A stretch of DNA of 64,000 bases from Nocardioides exalbidus (GCF_900105585.1 NZ_FNRT01000002.1:4445051-4509050); one strand, 5' to 3'. Shown: positions 52,608 to 60,721, numbered from the stretch's first letter. Notes: a model not told the origin generated them from the sequence alone. Made by a program: numbers and translations.

Positions 52608-54074
52608 TCAGTCGAACATCGCGTCGTGGAGCCGGGCGAGCGACCGGTCGCGGCCGAGCAGCTCCATCGACTCGAAGAGCGGCGGGCTGACCTTGCGCCC
52701 GGAGATCGCGATGCGCACCGGGCCGAAGGCAAGGCGCGGCTTGAGCCCGAGACCCTCGATCAGCGCGACGCGCAGCGCGTCCTCGATGGCCGCGGTGCTC
52801 CACGACTCGACACCGGCGAGGGCGTCGTACGCGGCCTTGACGACGTCCTTGGCGGTGCCGTCGAGCTCCTCCTCGCGGACGAAGTCGGCCTCGTCGACGA
52901 AGAGGAAGCCGAGCATCGGCGCGGCCTCGGTGAGCTTGTTGATGCGCTCGGCGACCAGCGGCATGGCAAGCTCGAGGAGCTGCGCGTCGGCGTCGCCCAC
53001 CGGGTCGCCGACCACGCCGGCGTCCTTGAGGAACGGCAGCACCCGGTGGGTGATCTCGTCGAGCGGGAGCAGCCGCATCTGCGCGGTGTTGATGGCCTCG
53101 GCCTTCTTGAGGTCGAAACGGGCCGGGTTGGGGTTCACGTCGGAGATCTCGAACTTCTCGACCATCTCGTCGAGCGAGAACACGTCGCGGTCGCCCGAGA
53201 TCGCCCAGCCGAGCAGCGCGAGGTAGTTGAGCAGGCCCTCGGGCAGGAAGCCCTGCTCGCGGTAGAGCGCCATGTGGGCCTGGGGGTCGCGCTTGGAGAG
53301 CTTCTTGTTGCCCTCGCCCATGACGTAGGGCAGGTGGCCGAAGGCCGGCGTGGTCGTCGCGACGCCGAGCTCCTTCAGCGCGTCGAAGAGGGCGATCTGG
53401 CGCGGGGTGCTGGAGAGCAGGTCCTCGCCACGGAGCACGTGGGTGATCGCCATCGTGGCGTCGTCGACCGGCGCGGTCAGCGTGTAGAGCGGGTCGCCGT
53501 TGGCACGGCAGAGCGCGAAGTCCGGGACGTGCTCGGTCTCGAAGGTGATGTCGCCGCGGACCAAGTCGTCCCAGGTGATCGAGCCGTCGGGCATCCGGAA
53601 CCGCACGATCGGCGCCCGGCCGTCGGCCTCGAAGGCGGCTCGCTGCTCGGCGGAGAGCTCGCGGCAGAAGCCGTCGTAGCCCATCACCTTCGAGCCGCTC
53701 GCCTTGCGCCGCGCCTCGACCTCGTCGTTGGTGCAGAAGCAGTCGTAGGTGTACGACGACTCCCGCAGGCGGGCGAGCACGTCGGCGTAGATGTCGGTGC
53801 GCTCGGACTGGCGGTAGGGGCCGTAGGGGCCGCCGACGACGACGCCCTCGTCCCAGGTGAGGCCGAGCCACGTCATCAGGTCGATGAGCGAGTCGTAGGA
53901 CTCCTCGGTGTTGCGCGCCTTGTCGGTGTCCTCGATGCGGAAGACGAAGGTGCCGCCGTGGTGGCGTGCGAACGCCCAGTTGTAGAGGGCGGTGCGGGCC
54001 AGGCCGACGTGCGGCGACCCCGTCGGGGACGGGGCCATGCGGACGCGTACGGGGGTGCTCATGTCGGGGCTCAT
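52608..54074 (-). CDS. gltX: Glutamyl-tRNA synthetase
   Basis: 488-residue class I synthetase. HIGH-type motif MAPSPTGSPHVGLARTALYN, KMSKS equivalent GNKKLSKRD, and zinc-region YDCFCTNDEVEARR with two Cys. In actinobacteria lacking GlnRS, this enzyme also makes Glu-tRNA-Gln for GatCAB. ATG 54074 overlaps the stop of the FAH gene; ATG 54062 is an alternative. tRNA-Glu and tRNA-Gln lie downstream. Confidence 0.96.
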   Translation of the reverse strand: MSPDMSTPVRVRMAPSPTGSPHVGLARTALYNWAFARHHGGTFVFRIEDTDKARNTEESYDSLIDLMTWLGLTWDEGVVVGGPYGPYRQSERTDIYADVLARLRESSYTYDCFCTNDEVEARRKASGSKVMGYDGFCRELSAEQRAAFEADGRAPIVRFRMPDGSITWDDLVRGDITFETEHVPDFALCRANGDPLYTLTAPVDDATMAITHVLRGEDLLSSTPRQIALFDALKELGVATTTPAFGHLPYVMGEGNKKLSKRDPQAHMALYREQGFLPEGLLNYLALLGWAISGDRDVFSLDEMVEKFEISDVNPNPARFDLKKAEAINTAQMRLLPLDEITHRVLPFLKDAGVVGDPVGDADAQLLELAMPLVAERINKLTEAAPMLGFLFVDEADFVREEELDGTAKDVVKAAYDALAGVESWSTAAIEDALRVALIEGLGLKPRLAFGPVRIAISGRKVSPPLFESMELLGRDRSLARLHDAMFD

Positions 54075-54883
54075 GCTCTCTTGCTGACGGGGTTGGTGAG
54101 GGCGCCGATGCCGGCGATCGAGATCTCGACCTCGTCGCCGACCTCCATCGGCCCGACGCCCTCGGGGGTGCCGGTGAGGATGACGTCGCCGGGCAGCAGC
54201 GTCATCACGGAGGAGACGTGGGCGACGAGGGTCGGCACGTCGAAGATCATGTCGGCGGTCGAGCCGTCCTGGACGACGTCGCCGTTGAGGTGGGTCTGCA
54301 CCGCGACCCCGTCGCTGAACGCCTGCGGGTCGAGGTCGGTCTCGATCCACGGGCCCAGCGGGCAGAAGGAGTCGAACCCCTTGGCGCGGGTGAACTGCAC
54401 GTCGGAGCGCTGGAGGTCGCGGGCGGTCACGTCGTTGGCGATCGTGTAGCCGAAGATCACGTCGGTGGCCTGCTCGGCGGGGACGTCGCGGCAGATGCGG
54501 CCGATGACGACGGCGAGCTCACCCTCGTAGTGGAGGTCGCTCGTCTGCGGCGGGTAGAAGATCGGGTCGCCCGGGCCCACGACCGTGGTGTTGGGCTTGA
54601 GGAACATCAGCGGCTCCTCGGGCAGGTCGTTGCCGAGCTCGGCGGCGTGGGCGGCGTAGTTGCGGCCGATGCCGACGACCTTGCTCCGCGGGATGATCGG
54701 CGCGAGGAGTCGTACGTCGCTGAGCCGGAGCTCCTCCTCGACGAGCTTGATCCCGACGTAGAGCGGGTCTCCGGCGAGCGGCACGACGACCGAGTCCTCG
54801 GCCGGCTGGCCGAACTCGTCGACCTCGCCGGTCACGACGCCGAAACGGGGCTCGTCACCCGTGGTGAACCTGCAGATGCGCAT
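54071..54883 (-). CDS. Fumarylacetoacetate hydrolase family protein
   Basis: 270 residues, FAH-fold enzyme of the HpcE/YcgM type. Metal-binding and catalytic motifs: GIGRNYAAHAAELGN, LHYEGELAVVIGR with the metal-ligand Glu residues, and NDVTARDLQRSDVQFTRAKG. C-terminal LTGTPEGVGPMEVGD is typical. Could act on fumarylpyruvate or oxaloacetate; unresolved. Coupled to gltX by an ATGA, a pairing seen in related actinobacteria. Confidence 0.9.
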   Translation of the reverse strand: MRICRFTTGDEPRFGVVTGEVDEFGQPAEDSVVVPLAGDPLYVGIKLVEEELRLSDVRLLAPIIPRSKVVGIGRNYAAHAAELGNDLPEEPLMFLKPNTTVVGPGDPIFYPPQTSDLHYEGELAVVIGRICRDVPAEQATDVIFGYTIANDVTARDLQRSDVQFTRAKGFDSFCPLGPWIETDLDPQAFSDGVAVQTHLNGDVVQDGSTADMIFDVPTLVAHVSSVMTLLPGDVILTGTPEGVGPMEVGDEVEISIAGIGALTNPVSKRA

Positions 54884-54939
54884 GGTCCGAGGCTATCCAA
54901 CCGACCGGCACGCGCCCGCACGCGGTCGCACGACCCTGA

Positions 54940-54983
54940 ATGTGGTCGGGATGTGGTCGGGGTGCGGTCGGCGTGCGGCCGGT
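54940..54983. repeat. Four imperfect 11-bp tandem repeats
   Basis: ATGTGGTCGGG occurs twice exactly (54940, 54951), followed by GTGCGGTCGGC and GTGCGGCCGGT. Just upstream of the FAH-gltX operon start. Confidence 0.75.
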
Positions 54984-55011
54984 CGGGGACGCCGGGGACG
55001 CCCGGGAAGTC

Positions 55012-55040
55012 GGGAGGTCCCTCCCCATGCGGGACCTCCC
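55012..55040. terminator. Perfect 10-bp hairpin in the gene-poor stretch
   Basis: GGGAGGTCCC (55012-55021) and GGGACCTCCC (55031-55040) around a nine-base loop. It could end a minus-strand transcript from the decayed gene or attenuate the FAH-gltX mRNA. Role unproven. Confidence 0.5.
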
Positions 55041-55516
55041 GTCCTTCCTCCCTGCCGCGTCGGGCGCACCAGCGCGCTGCGGACCAGACACCCCCGTGAC
55101 CCGGTCCCAGGCAGCGCACGCGACGACGCGCTCGACCATCCTGTCCCGCGGGACGAGCGCCACCCACACCCGCGACGCGAACCCGAACAAGCCCGAACAG
55201 GCGGCACGCTCACGCCTCGGCGACCGACCACTCGAGCGGCCGCACCCGGGCGGGCAGCGACTCCAGGACCGCGAGCGAGACGAACCCGCAGATGCGGCGT
55301 CCACACGTCGGTCGTTCGCGGTGCTCACCTGCCACACGACAGAGGCGGCGACGGCCAGCGCGAGGAAGACCGCCAGCGCGACGACGGTCAGCGGCGACGG
55401 GGCGGCATCAGCCAGGTGTGGGTGCTCACGCGCCGCACCCTAGGACGACGCGCGGTGTCGCGAGTGCGGTTCCCGCGATGTCGGGACGAGGGGTCCTCAC
55501 GAACTACCGTTGCGGC

Positions 55517-56380
55517 GTGCAGGTGCTGACCGGATCCGAGTGGCGCGCGCGGGCCGAGGCCCACGCCGCCCGCGTCGACGACTTCGTGGCGCCGCACCTC
55601 GCCCGCCGGGCGGAGAAGGTGAAGCACCCGGTCCACGACTTCCTCTTCACCTACTACTCCCAGCGCCCCGCGCAGCTGCGCCGCTGGCACCCGGGCTTCG
55701 GGGTCGCGCTGGAGGACGCCGGGGACTACGCCCACCTGAAGGGCTATGCGGGCGACCCGGTCACGGTGGCGCCTAGCTTCGTGGAGTCGCAGCTCCCGCT
55801 GCTGCGCCAGCTCCACACCCTGCTGTCGGCGACGGCCGGGCGCGCGCCGCAGTTCGGCTGCTTCGGCCTGCACGAGTGGGCGATGGTGCACCGCTCCGCC
55901 GACCACGGGACGCGGCACGACTGGCCGCTGCGGCTCGGCCAGGAAGGGACGGACGCCGTCGTCGAGTCGCACCGGATCGGCTGCTCGCACTTCGACGCGT
56001 TCCGCTTCTTCACGCCGTCCGCGCGTCCGCTCAACACCCTCCAGCCGGGCCGCGACGACCGTCCCGACTTCGAGCAGCCGGGCTGCCTGCACGCCGGCAT
56101 GGACCTCTACAAGCACGCGTTCCGGCTCTCGCCGATGGTCTCCAGCGACCTGGTCGCCGACTGCTTCGAGCTCGCCCGCGACATCCGGGTGCTCGACATG
56201 AGGGCGGCGCCCTACGACCTCGCCGACCTCGGCTTCGAGCCCGTCCGCATCGAGACCGCGGAGGGAAAAGCGGCCTACGTCGAGGCGCAGCGGGGGTTCG
56301 CGGAGCGGGGTGCCCCGCTGCGTGCCCGCCTGGTCGCCGCGTGTGAGCGGCTGCTGGGCGTCGTACCCTCGCCGGTGTGA
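55517..56380 (+). CDS. Conserved actinobacterial protein of uncertain function
   Basis: 287 residues, no signal or membrane segment. Landmarks: KHPVHDFLFTYYSQRPAQLR, WHPGFGVAL, GCFGLHEWAMVHRS, HFDAFRFFTPSARPLN, QPGCLHAGMDLYKHAFRLSP. Many His/Asp residues suggest a metal enzyme. I recall homologues being labelled 3-methyladenine DNA glycosylase, but no helix-hairpin-helix is visible so I do not adopt that name. TACCGT ends six bases before the GTG (leaderless). GTGA overlap with the barstar-like gene. Confidence 0.75.
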   Translation: MQVLTGSEWRARAEAHAARVDDFVAPHLARRAEKVKHPVHDFLFTYYSQRPAQLRRWHPGFGVALEDAGDYAHLKGYAGDPVTVAPSFVESQLPLLRQLHTLLSATAGRAPQFGCFGLHEWAMVHRSADHGTRHDWPLRLGQEGTDAVVESHRIGCSHFDAFRFFTPSARPLNTLQPGRDDRPDFEQPGCLHAGMDLYKHAFRLSPMVSSDLVADCFELARDIRVLDMRAAPYDLADLGFEPVRIETAEGKAAYVEAQRGFAERGAPLRARLVAACERLLGVVPSPV

Positions 56381-56862
56381 GCAGACCGCACGTCCGCACC
56401 GAGCTGCCATGGTTGCGGTCCGGGCCGATCCACAAGGTGCACACCAGCGTCGTCGGCGAGATGGACGCGCTGATCGAGCGGGCGGGCTACCTCCGCATCG
56501 ACCTCGACGGGTCGGTGATGACCTCGCGCGCGGCCGCACACGCCGAGATCGGGCGGGCGCTGGGGTTCCCCGACTGGTACGGCCCGAGCTGGGACGGCTT
56601 CAACGACTGCATGGGCCACTTCGTGATCGAGCACGACGGCGCGCTGGTCGCGATCGTGGTCAACGACGTCGAGGCCGCGGCCGGGGCGGCGCCGGTGACG
56701 GCGATCGAGGTCGGGTGGGGCTTCCTCGAGGTGAAGTTCGGCGTCATCCCGACGCTCGGCGCCGGGCAGACCGCGACGATCGACCTCGACGTCTTCATGG
56801 TCGGCGACGGTCCCGACTTCGACCGGCCGCCGTCACTGGACGTCGGGCCTCAGAACTCGTAG
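56377..56862 (+). CDS. Barstar-like (barnase inhibitor family) protein
   Basis: 161 residues; longer than classical barstar (about 90). The barstar core is visible: GYLRIDLDGSVMTSRAAAHA, then ALGFPDWYGPSWDGFNDCMG, equivalent to the WYGxNWDALWDCL region that blocks RNases. No barnase-type nuclease is nearby. Coupled to the previous gene by GTGA; its 3' end overlaps the convergent sulfotransferase gene by 13 bases. May inhibit an endogenous or foreign RNase. Confidence 0.82.
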   Translation: MSRPHVRTELPWLRSGPIHKVHTSVVGEMDALIERAGYLRIDLDGSVMTSRAAAHAEIGRALGFPDWYGPSWDGFNDCMGHFVIEHDGALVAIVVNDVEAAAGAAPVTAIEVGWGFLEVKFGVIPTLGAGQTATIDLDVFMVGDGPDFDRPPSLDVGPQNS

Positions 56863-57491
56863 CCGAAGGCCTCGATGGTGTCGGCGAAGACCGTCGCGAC
56901 CCGCTCACGCGAGGCGTCGGTGTAGAGCTCGCGGTAGTGCCCCGCCGGCCGTGCGTTGCCCTTGGCGCGCGGGAGGTCCGGCGTACCGGGCAGGGACAGG
57001 TGGTCCCAGACCTCCTGCAGCTCGGTCGCGAGGTTCTCGTAGCGCAGGACCCGGTCGAGGGCCATCGTGCCGCGGATCCGGTAGAGCCGGCGGTTGTTGG
57101 CGAGCTGCTCGATCCAGATCTCCCGGACGTAGGTCTCGAAGTCGGGGAGCTCGGGTCGGTCCTTGTACTTCCAGAAGTAGAGGGAGACGACCGCGTCCCA
57201 CGGGTTCCGCTCGATGGCGAAGGTGAAGTAGTCGCGGAACGCGTCCTCACCGACGAGGTCGCGCGTCGCCTTGGCGCCCATGTGGTTGTAGGCCTTGCGG
57301 GGCAGCGGCGGCGACTGGAAGTTCTGCGGCGCGCGGCCGCCGGCGGCCTGGCGGAGGGCCTCGTCCTCGGGGCTGATCTCGGTGATGACGTCGTCGGGTC
57401 CGCACACCTTCGACAGCGCGATCTCCACGCTCGTGCCCGCGGTCTTGCGGGTCTTGAGGAAGATGAAGCGGTGCTGGTGGGACGCGATCAC
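56850..57491 (-). CDS. Sulfotransferase-like protein
   Basis: 213 residues. The PAPS 5'-phosphosulfate-binding loop appears as FIFLKTRKTAGTSVEIALSK and the 3'-phosphate region as FAIERNPWDAVVSLYFW. This matches the sulfotransferase family-2 type that modifies glycans or lipids. GTG 57491 is chosen because the same 15 bases (GGATAGGGTCGTGCC) precede it as precede the ddl start, with TAGGGT seven bases upstream; GTG 57497 is the alternative. Confidence 0.83.
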   Translation of the reverse strand: MIASHQHRFIFLKTRKTAGTSVEIALSKVCGPDDVITEISPEDEALRQAAGGRAPQNFQSPPLPRKAYNHMGAKATRDLVGEDAFRDYFTFAIERNPWDAVVSLYFWKYKDRPELPDFETYVREIWIEQLANNRRLYRIRGTMALDRVLRYENLATELQEVWDHLSLPGTPDLPRAKGNARPAGHYRELYTDASRERVATVFADTIEAFGYEF

Positions 57492-57533
57492 GGGCACGAC
57501 CCTATCCGCCGGCCCACCGATACGGTGGGCGGC

Positions 57534-58142
57534 GTGACCGTCCCTCAGGAAGCCAGCGGCGAACACTTCAGGGGCGAGGACTGGTACGGCGACGACCTCG
57601 GCGCCGCCCGCTTCGTCGAGTGCACCTTCACCGACGTCGACCTCTCCGAGGCCTCGACCGCAGGCGCCGTCTTCGAGCGGTGCACCTTCCACGGCGGCCG
57701 GTTCAACGCCTCGACGCACACGGCCACGGCCTTCGTCGGCTGCGACTTCCGGCGCACGTCGTTCTTCGACGCGACGCTCGACGGCTGCAAGCTGGTGGGC
57801 TCGACGTTCGCCGAGTGCGTGCTGCGACCGGTCACCGTCACCGGCGGGTCGTGGCTCGGCGTGACCGTCCGCGGCGCCAACCTCTCGCGCGTCGACCTCA
57901 GCGGCGTCGACCTGCGCGAGGCCGACCTGTCGCTGTCCGACCTCACCCTCACCGTGCTCCGCGGCGCACGCCTGGACCGGGCCCTCCTCCGCGAGGCCAC
58001 CCTCGACCGCGCCGACCTCCGCGGCGCGAGCCTCGACGGCGTCGACCTGTCGGCCGCCTCGCTGAAGAAGACCAGGCTCGACCTCGCCGGCGCCGTGCTG
58101 CTCGCCGAGCTCCACGGGGCCGACGTCGACACGAGCACCTGA
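57534..58142 (+). CDS. Pentapeptide repeat protein
   Basis: 202 residues, mostly A(D/N)LXX-type pentapeptides forming a right-handed quadrilateral beta helix: NLSRVDLSGVDLREADLSLS, RADLRGASLDGVDLSAASLK, and an N-terminal half with F at the centre (ARFVECTFTDVDLSEA). Some relatives (Qnr, MfpA) mimic DNA and protect gyrase; others have unknown roles. TACGGT ends seven bases before the GTG. Divergent from the sulfotransferase gene (42-base gap). Confidence 0.9.
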   Translation: MTVPQEASGEHFRGEDWYGDDLGAARFVECTFTDVDLSEASTAGAVFERCTFHGGRFNASTHTATAFVGCDFRRTSFFDATLDGCKLVGSTFAECVLRPVTVTGGSWLGVTVRGANLSRVDLSGVDLREADLSLSDLTLTVLRGARLDRALLREATLDRADLRGASLDGVDLSAASLKKTRLDLAGAVLLAELHGADVDTST

Positions 58143-58146
58143 CGCC

Positions 58147-58176
58147 TGCGCCCGATCCGGGCGCAGTGCCCGGTCA
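58147..58176. terminator. Terminator between pentapeptide gene and TetR, with repeat core
   Basis: Eight-base stem TGCGCCCG / CGGGCGCA, loop ATC, then GTGCCCGGTCA overlapping the TetR stop. The last 11 bases equal the core of the 31-bp repeats at 8738-9001. Confidence 0.75.
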
Positions 58177-58725
58177 GGACAGGCGGGCGCGGAGGCCGTC
58201 GACCACGAGGTCGAGGCCGAGGTCGAAGTCGGGCAGCGAGTCGAGGGAGCGCTCGACGGCGCCGAGCCGGACGGCCTGGCGGGCGGTCTGCTCCTCGAAC
58301 GCGTGGCCGAAGACGTAGTGGACCAGCGTGCGGGAGGCGACCGCGACGAGCTCGGCAGGCGCTCCGGCGTCGGTCAGGACCTTCTCGAGGTCGGCGACGG
58401 GCGCCGCGGCACCGAGGCCGAAGGCCCACACGGTGGCGACCACGTCGGCGCCGTCGGTGCAGGCGAGCATCGCCTGCCGCAGCTCGACGCAGATCTCCCG
58501 GAGCTGGTCGGGCCACTCGGCGGCCGTGCGCGGGCGCGCGCCGCGGGCGAGGATCTCGTCGGCGACGGCGGCGAGCAGCACCTGCTTGCTCTCGAAGTGG
58601 TGGTAGATCGCGCTCGGCTGCACCTCGAGCTCGGTGCCGAGCCGGCGCATGGTCAGCGACGCCAGGCCGCCCCGATCGAGCAGCGAGATCGCGTGGTCGA
58701 GCACGTCGGAGCGGTGGTGGGGCAC
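58174..58725 (-). CDS. TetR-family regulator (probable biotin-uptake repressor)
   Basis: 183 residues: helix-turn-helix ASLTMRRLGTELEVQPSAIY followed by HHFESKQVLLAAVADEIL, and a TetR_C-like ligand domain. Divergent from bioYMN across a gap with two copies of a 13-base site. Control of biotin uptake is inferred from position. Confidence 0.9.
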   Translation of the reverse strand: MPHHRSDVLDHAISLLDRGGLASLTMRRLGTELEVQPSAIYHHFESKQVLLAAVADEILARGARPRTAAEWPDQLREICVELRQAMLACTDGADVVATVWAFGLGAAAPVADLEKVLTDAGAPAELVAVASRTLVHYVFGHAFEEQTARQAVRLGAVERSLDSLPDFDLGLDLVVDGLRARLS

Positions 58726-58773
58726 GTCGCCCTCCCCTCTCGTCGTTGACGTGTGGACCCGGCGACCCTAACC

Positions 58774-58801
58774 TGAACACCGTTCAACTGATCACCGTTC
58801 A
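58774..58801. promoter_or_regulatory. Two 13-bp sites in the TetR/bioY divergent promoter
   Basis: TGAACACCGTTCA (58774-58786, a perfect five-base dyad) and TGATCACCGTTCA (58789-58801), 15 bases apart. Together they also form a larger dyad (CCTGAAC ... GTTCAGG). Likely TetR operators controlling both genes. Confidence 0.65.
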
Positions 58802-58818
58802 GGTAGAGGATCCCCCGC

Positions 58819-59430
58819 ATGAGCACTCGTCGCAACCCCGGCACCGACATCGCCCTGATCGCCGCGTTCGCCGCCCTCGTCGCGGCCTGTGCCCTGCTGC
58901 CCGCGATCAAGGTCGCCGGCCCGGTGCCGATCACCCTGCAGACCTTCGCGGTGCTGCTCTCCGGCGCGGTGCTCGGCAGCCGCCCCGGCTTCCTCGCCGT
59001 CCTGCTCTACGTCGCCGGCGGCGCCGCCGGGCTGCCGATCTTCTCCGGCGGAGCGGCCGGCCTTGCGGTGCTGACGGGCCCGACCGCGGGCTACCTCGTC
59101 GGGTTCGTCTTCGCCGCCGCGCTCTGCGGCGCGATCGTCGAGCGGCTCCCCCGCCGCTCGCTCGTCAGCCCGGTCGCCATCTTCTGCGCCGGCCTGCTCA
59201 GCTCGGCACTGTTCATCCACACGCTCGGCATGGCCGGTCTCGTGCTCCGTGCCGACCTCACGTGGGGCCAGGCGTGGGACATCGACAAGATCTTCTGGAT
59301 CGGCGACCTGCTCAAGAACGTCGCGATGGCGCTCGTCGCCACCGCCGTCCACCGCGCCTTCCCCGACCTGCTCGGCCGGCCGGTCACCGCGACCGCCGAG
59401 GCGCGGCCCCAGGGCACGCCCGCCACGTGA
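58819..59430 (+). CDS. bioY: Biotin transporter substrate-binding component BioY
   Basis: 203-residue ECF S-component with six helices. GPVPITLQTFAVLLSGAVLG, GRPGFLAVLLYV-type sequence (SRPGFLAVLLYVAGGAAGLP) and GPTAGYLVGFVFAA are BioY hallmarks. Overlaps bioM by a GTGA. Confidence 0.96.
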   Translation: MSTRRNPGTDIALIAAFAALVAACALLPAIKVAGPVPITLQTFAVLLSGAVLGSRPGFLAVLLYVAGGAAGLPIFSGGAAGLAVLTGPTAGYLVGFVFAAALCGAIVERLPRRSLVSPVAIFCAGLLSSALFIHTLGMAGLVLRADLTWGQAWDIDKIFWIGDLLKNVAMALVATAVHRAFPDLLGRPVTATAEARPQGTPAT

Positions 59431-60116
59431 GCGAGATCCGCCTCGAGCAGGTCACCGTCACGGTCCCGACCCACGACGGCACCCGCGAGATCCTCCACGA
59501 GACGACGCTCCACCTCACCGAGCGGAGGGTCGCCCTGATCGGACCCAACGGCTCGGGCAAGTCGACCCTCGCCCGGCTCGTCAACGGGCTGGTCCCCGCG
59601 ACCACCGGCCGCGTGCTCGTCGACGGCCTCGACGTGGCACGGGAGGGACGCGACGTACGACGCCGGGTGGGGTTCATGTTCACCGACCCCGCCGCGCAGC
59701 TGGTGATGCCGACCGCGCGCGAGGACGTGGCACTATCGCTGCGACGCCAGGTGAAGGACAAGGCGGACCGGCTGGCCCGGGCCGACCGGGTCCTCGCGGA
59801 CCACGGGCTCGAGGGCTTCGGCGACCGCAGCGTGCACGCGCTGTCCGGCGGCGAGGGCCAGCTGCTCGCGCTCGCCGGCGTGCTCGCGACCGAGCCGTCG
59901 ATCCTCGTGGCCGACGAGCCGACCACCCTGCTCGACCTCGGCAACAGCCGGAGGATCGGCGAGCTGCTGCTCGGCCTCTCCCAGCAGGTCGTCGTCGTCA
60001 CCCACGACCTCGAGCTCGCCGCGCGGTGCGACCGTGCGCTGCTGGTGCGCCACGGCCGGGTGGAGCTCGACGGAGACCCGGCCGACGTGGTCGAGCACTA
60101 CCGGCGGTCGGCGTGA
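59427..60116 (+). CDS. bioM: Energy-coupling factor ATPase (BioM/EcfA)
   Basis: 229 residues, single ABC domain: Walker A GPNGSGKSTLARL, Q-loop region DPAAQLVMPTAREDV, signature LSGGEGQLLALAG (SGGEGQ rather than SGGQKQ), Walker B ILVADEPTTLLD and switch His in VVVVTHDLELAA. Drives uptake with BioY and BioN. Confidence 0.94.
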   Translation: MSEIRLEQVTVTVPTHDGTREILHETTLHLTERRVALIGPNGSGKSTLARLVNGLVPATTGRVLVDGLDVAREGRDVRRRVGFMFTDPAAQLVMPTAREDVALSLRRQVKDKADRLARADRVLADHGLEGFGDRSVHALSGGEGQLLALAGVLATEPSILVADEPTTLLDLGNSRRIGELLLGLSQQVVVVTHDLELAARCDRALLVRHGRVELDGDPADVVEHYRRSA

Positions 60117-60721
60117 GCGCCCAGCTGCTCGGCCTGCACCAGCCCGGTACGACGCCCCTGCACCGGCTCCCGGCCGGCGCGAAGCTGCTCGGCCTGATGG
60201 TCGCCAGCCTCGTCGTGGTCGTCGTACGCGGGCCGGGGTCGGCGGTCGCGTTCCTGGCTGTCGCGGCCGGGCTGCTGGTGTGGTCGGGTGCCCGGCTCGG
60301 GCTCACCCTCCGGGCGATGCGGTGGCTGCTGCTGACGGCGGCGATCCTCGGCGCGTGGACGGTGTGGCAGAACGGCTGGCCGCGCGCGGTCGAGGTCGTC
60401 GGAGACCTGGTCGCGCTGATCCTGCTCGCGACGACGCTGACCGTGACGACGCCGGTCGACGAGGTGCTCGACGCGGTGTCACGCGGGTTGCAACCGTTGC
60501 GGCGGGTCGGGGTCGATCCCGAGGCAGTGGCCCTGGCCTTCTCGCTGATGCTGCGGGCGATCCCGACCACGATCATGCTGGCCGAGGAGTCGCGCGACGC
60601 CGCCGTCGCGCGGGGTCTCGAGCGCTCACCCCGGGCTCGGTTGATCCCCTTCGTGATCCGCGTCGTCGCCCGGGCCCGCGACACCGGCGACGCGCTCCAC
60701 GCGCGCGGGATCGGCGACTGA
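60113..60721 (+). CDS. bioN: Energy-coupling factor transmembrane protein (BioN/EcfT)
   Basis: 202 residues with several helices. The coupling motifs AAVARGLER and ALHARGIGD are the two A-R-G segments contacting the ATPases. Start GTG 60113 overlaps bioM stop. Completes bioYMN. Confidence 0.93.
   Translation: MSAQLLGLHQPGTTPLHRLPAGAKLLGLMVASLVVVVVRGPGSAVAFLAVAAGLLVWSGARLGLTLRAMRWLLLTAAILGAWTVWQNGWPRAVEVVGDLVALILLATTLTVTTPVDEVLDAVSRGLQPLRRVGVDPEAVALAFSLMLRAIPTTIMLAEESRDAAVARGLERSPRARLIPFVIRVVARARDTGDALHARGIGD

Larger units (their letters stand above)
54884..55516. other. Gene-poor stretch with possible decayed minus-strand gene
   Basis: 633 bases without an intact gene I can support. On the minus strand, pieces in three different frames look protein-like in sequence: VSTHTWLMPPRRR (around 55390-55430), a hydrophobic LTVVALAVFLALAVAASVVW (around 55330-55390), and FVSLAVLESLPARVRPLEWS ending at a stop at 55210-55212. 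Together they suggest a small membrane protein broken by frameshifts, or chance. The FAH promoter must lie at the left end. Confidence 0.4.

Noticed and set aside
54893..55306. Minus-strand open frame of 137 codons
   Set aside because: Arg/Pro-rich composition without motifs; not accepted as an intact gene, although decay is discussed.
58147..58176. Second full copy of the 31-bp repeat
   Set aside because: Only the 11-base core is shared; the remaining unit is absent, so it is reported as a motif, not an array.
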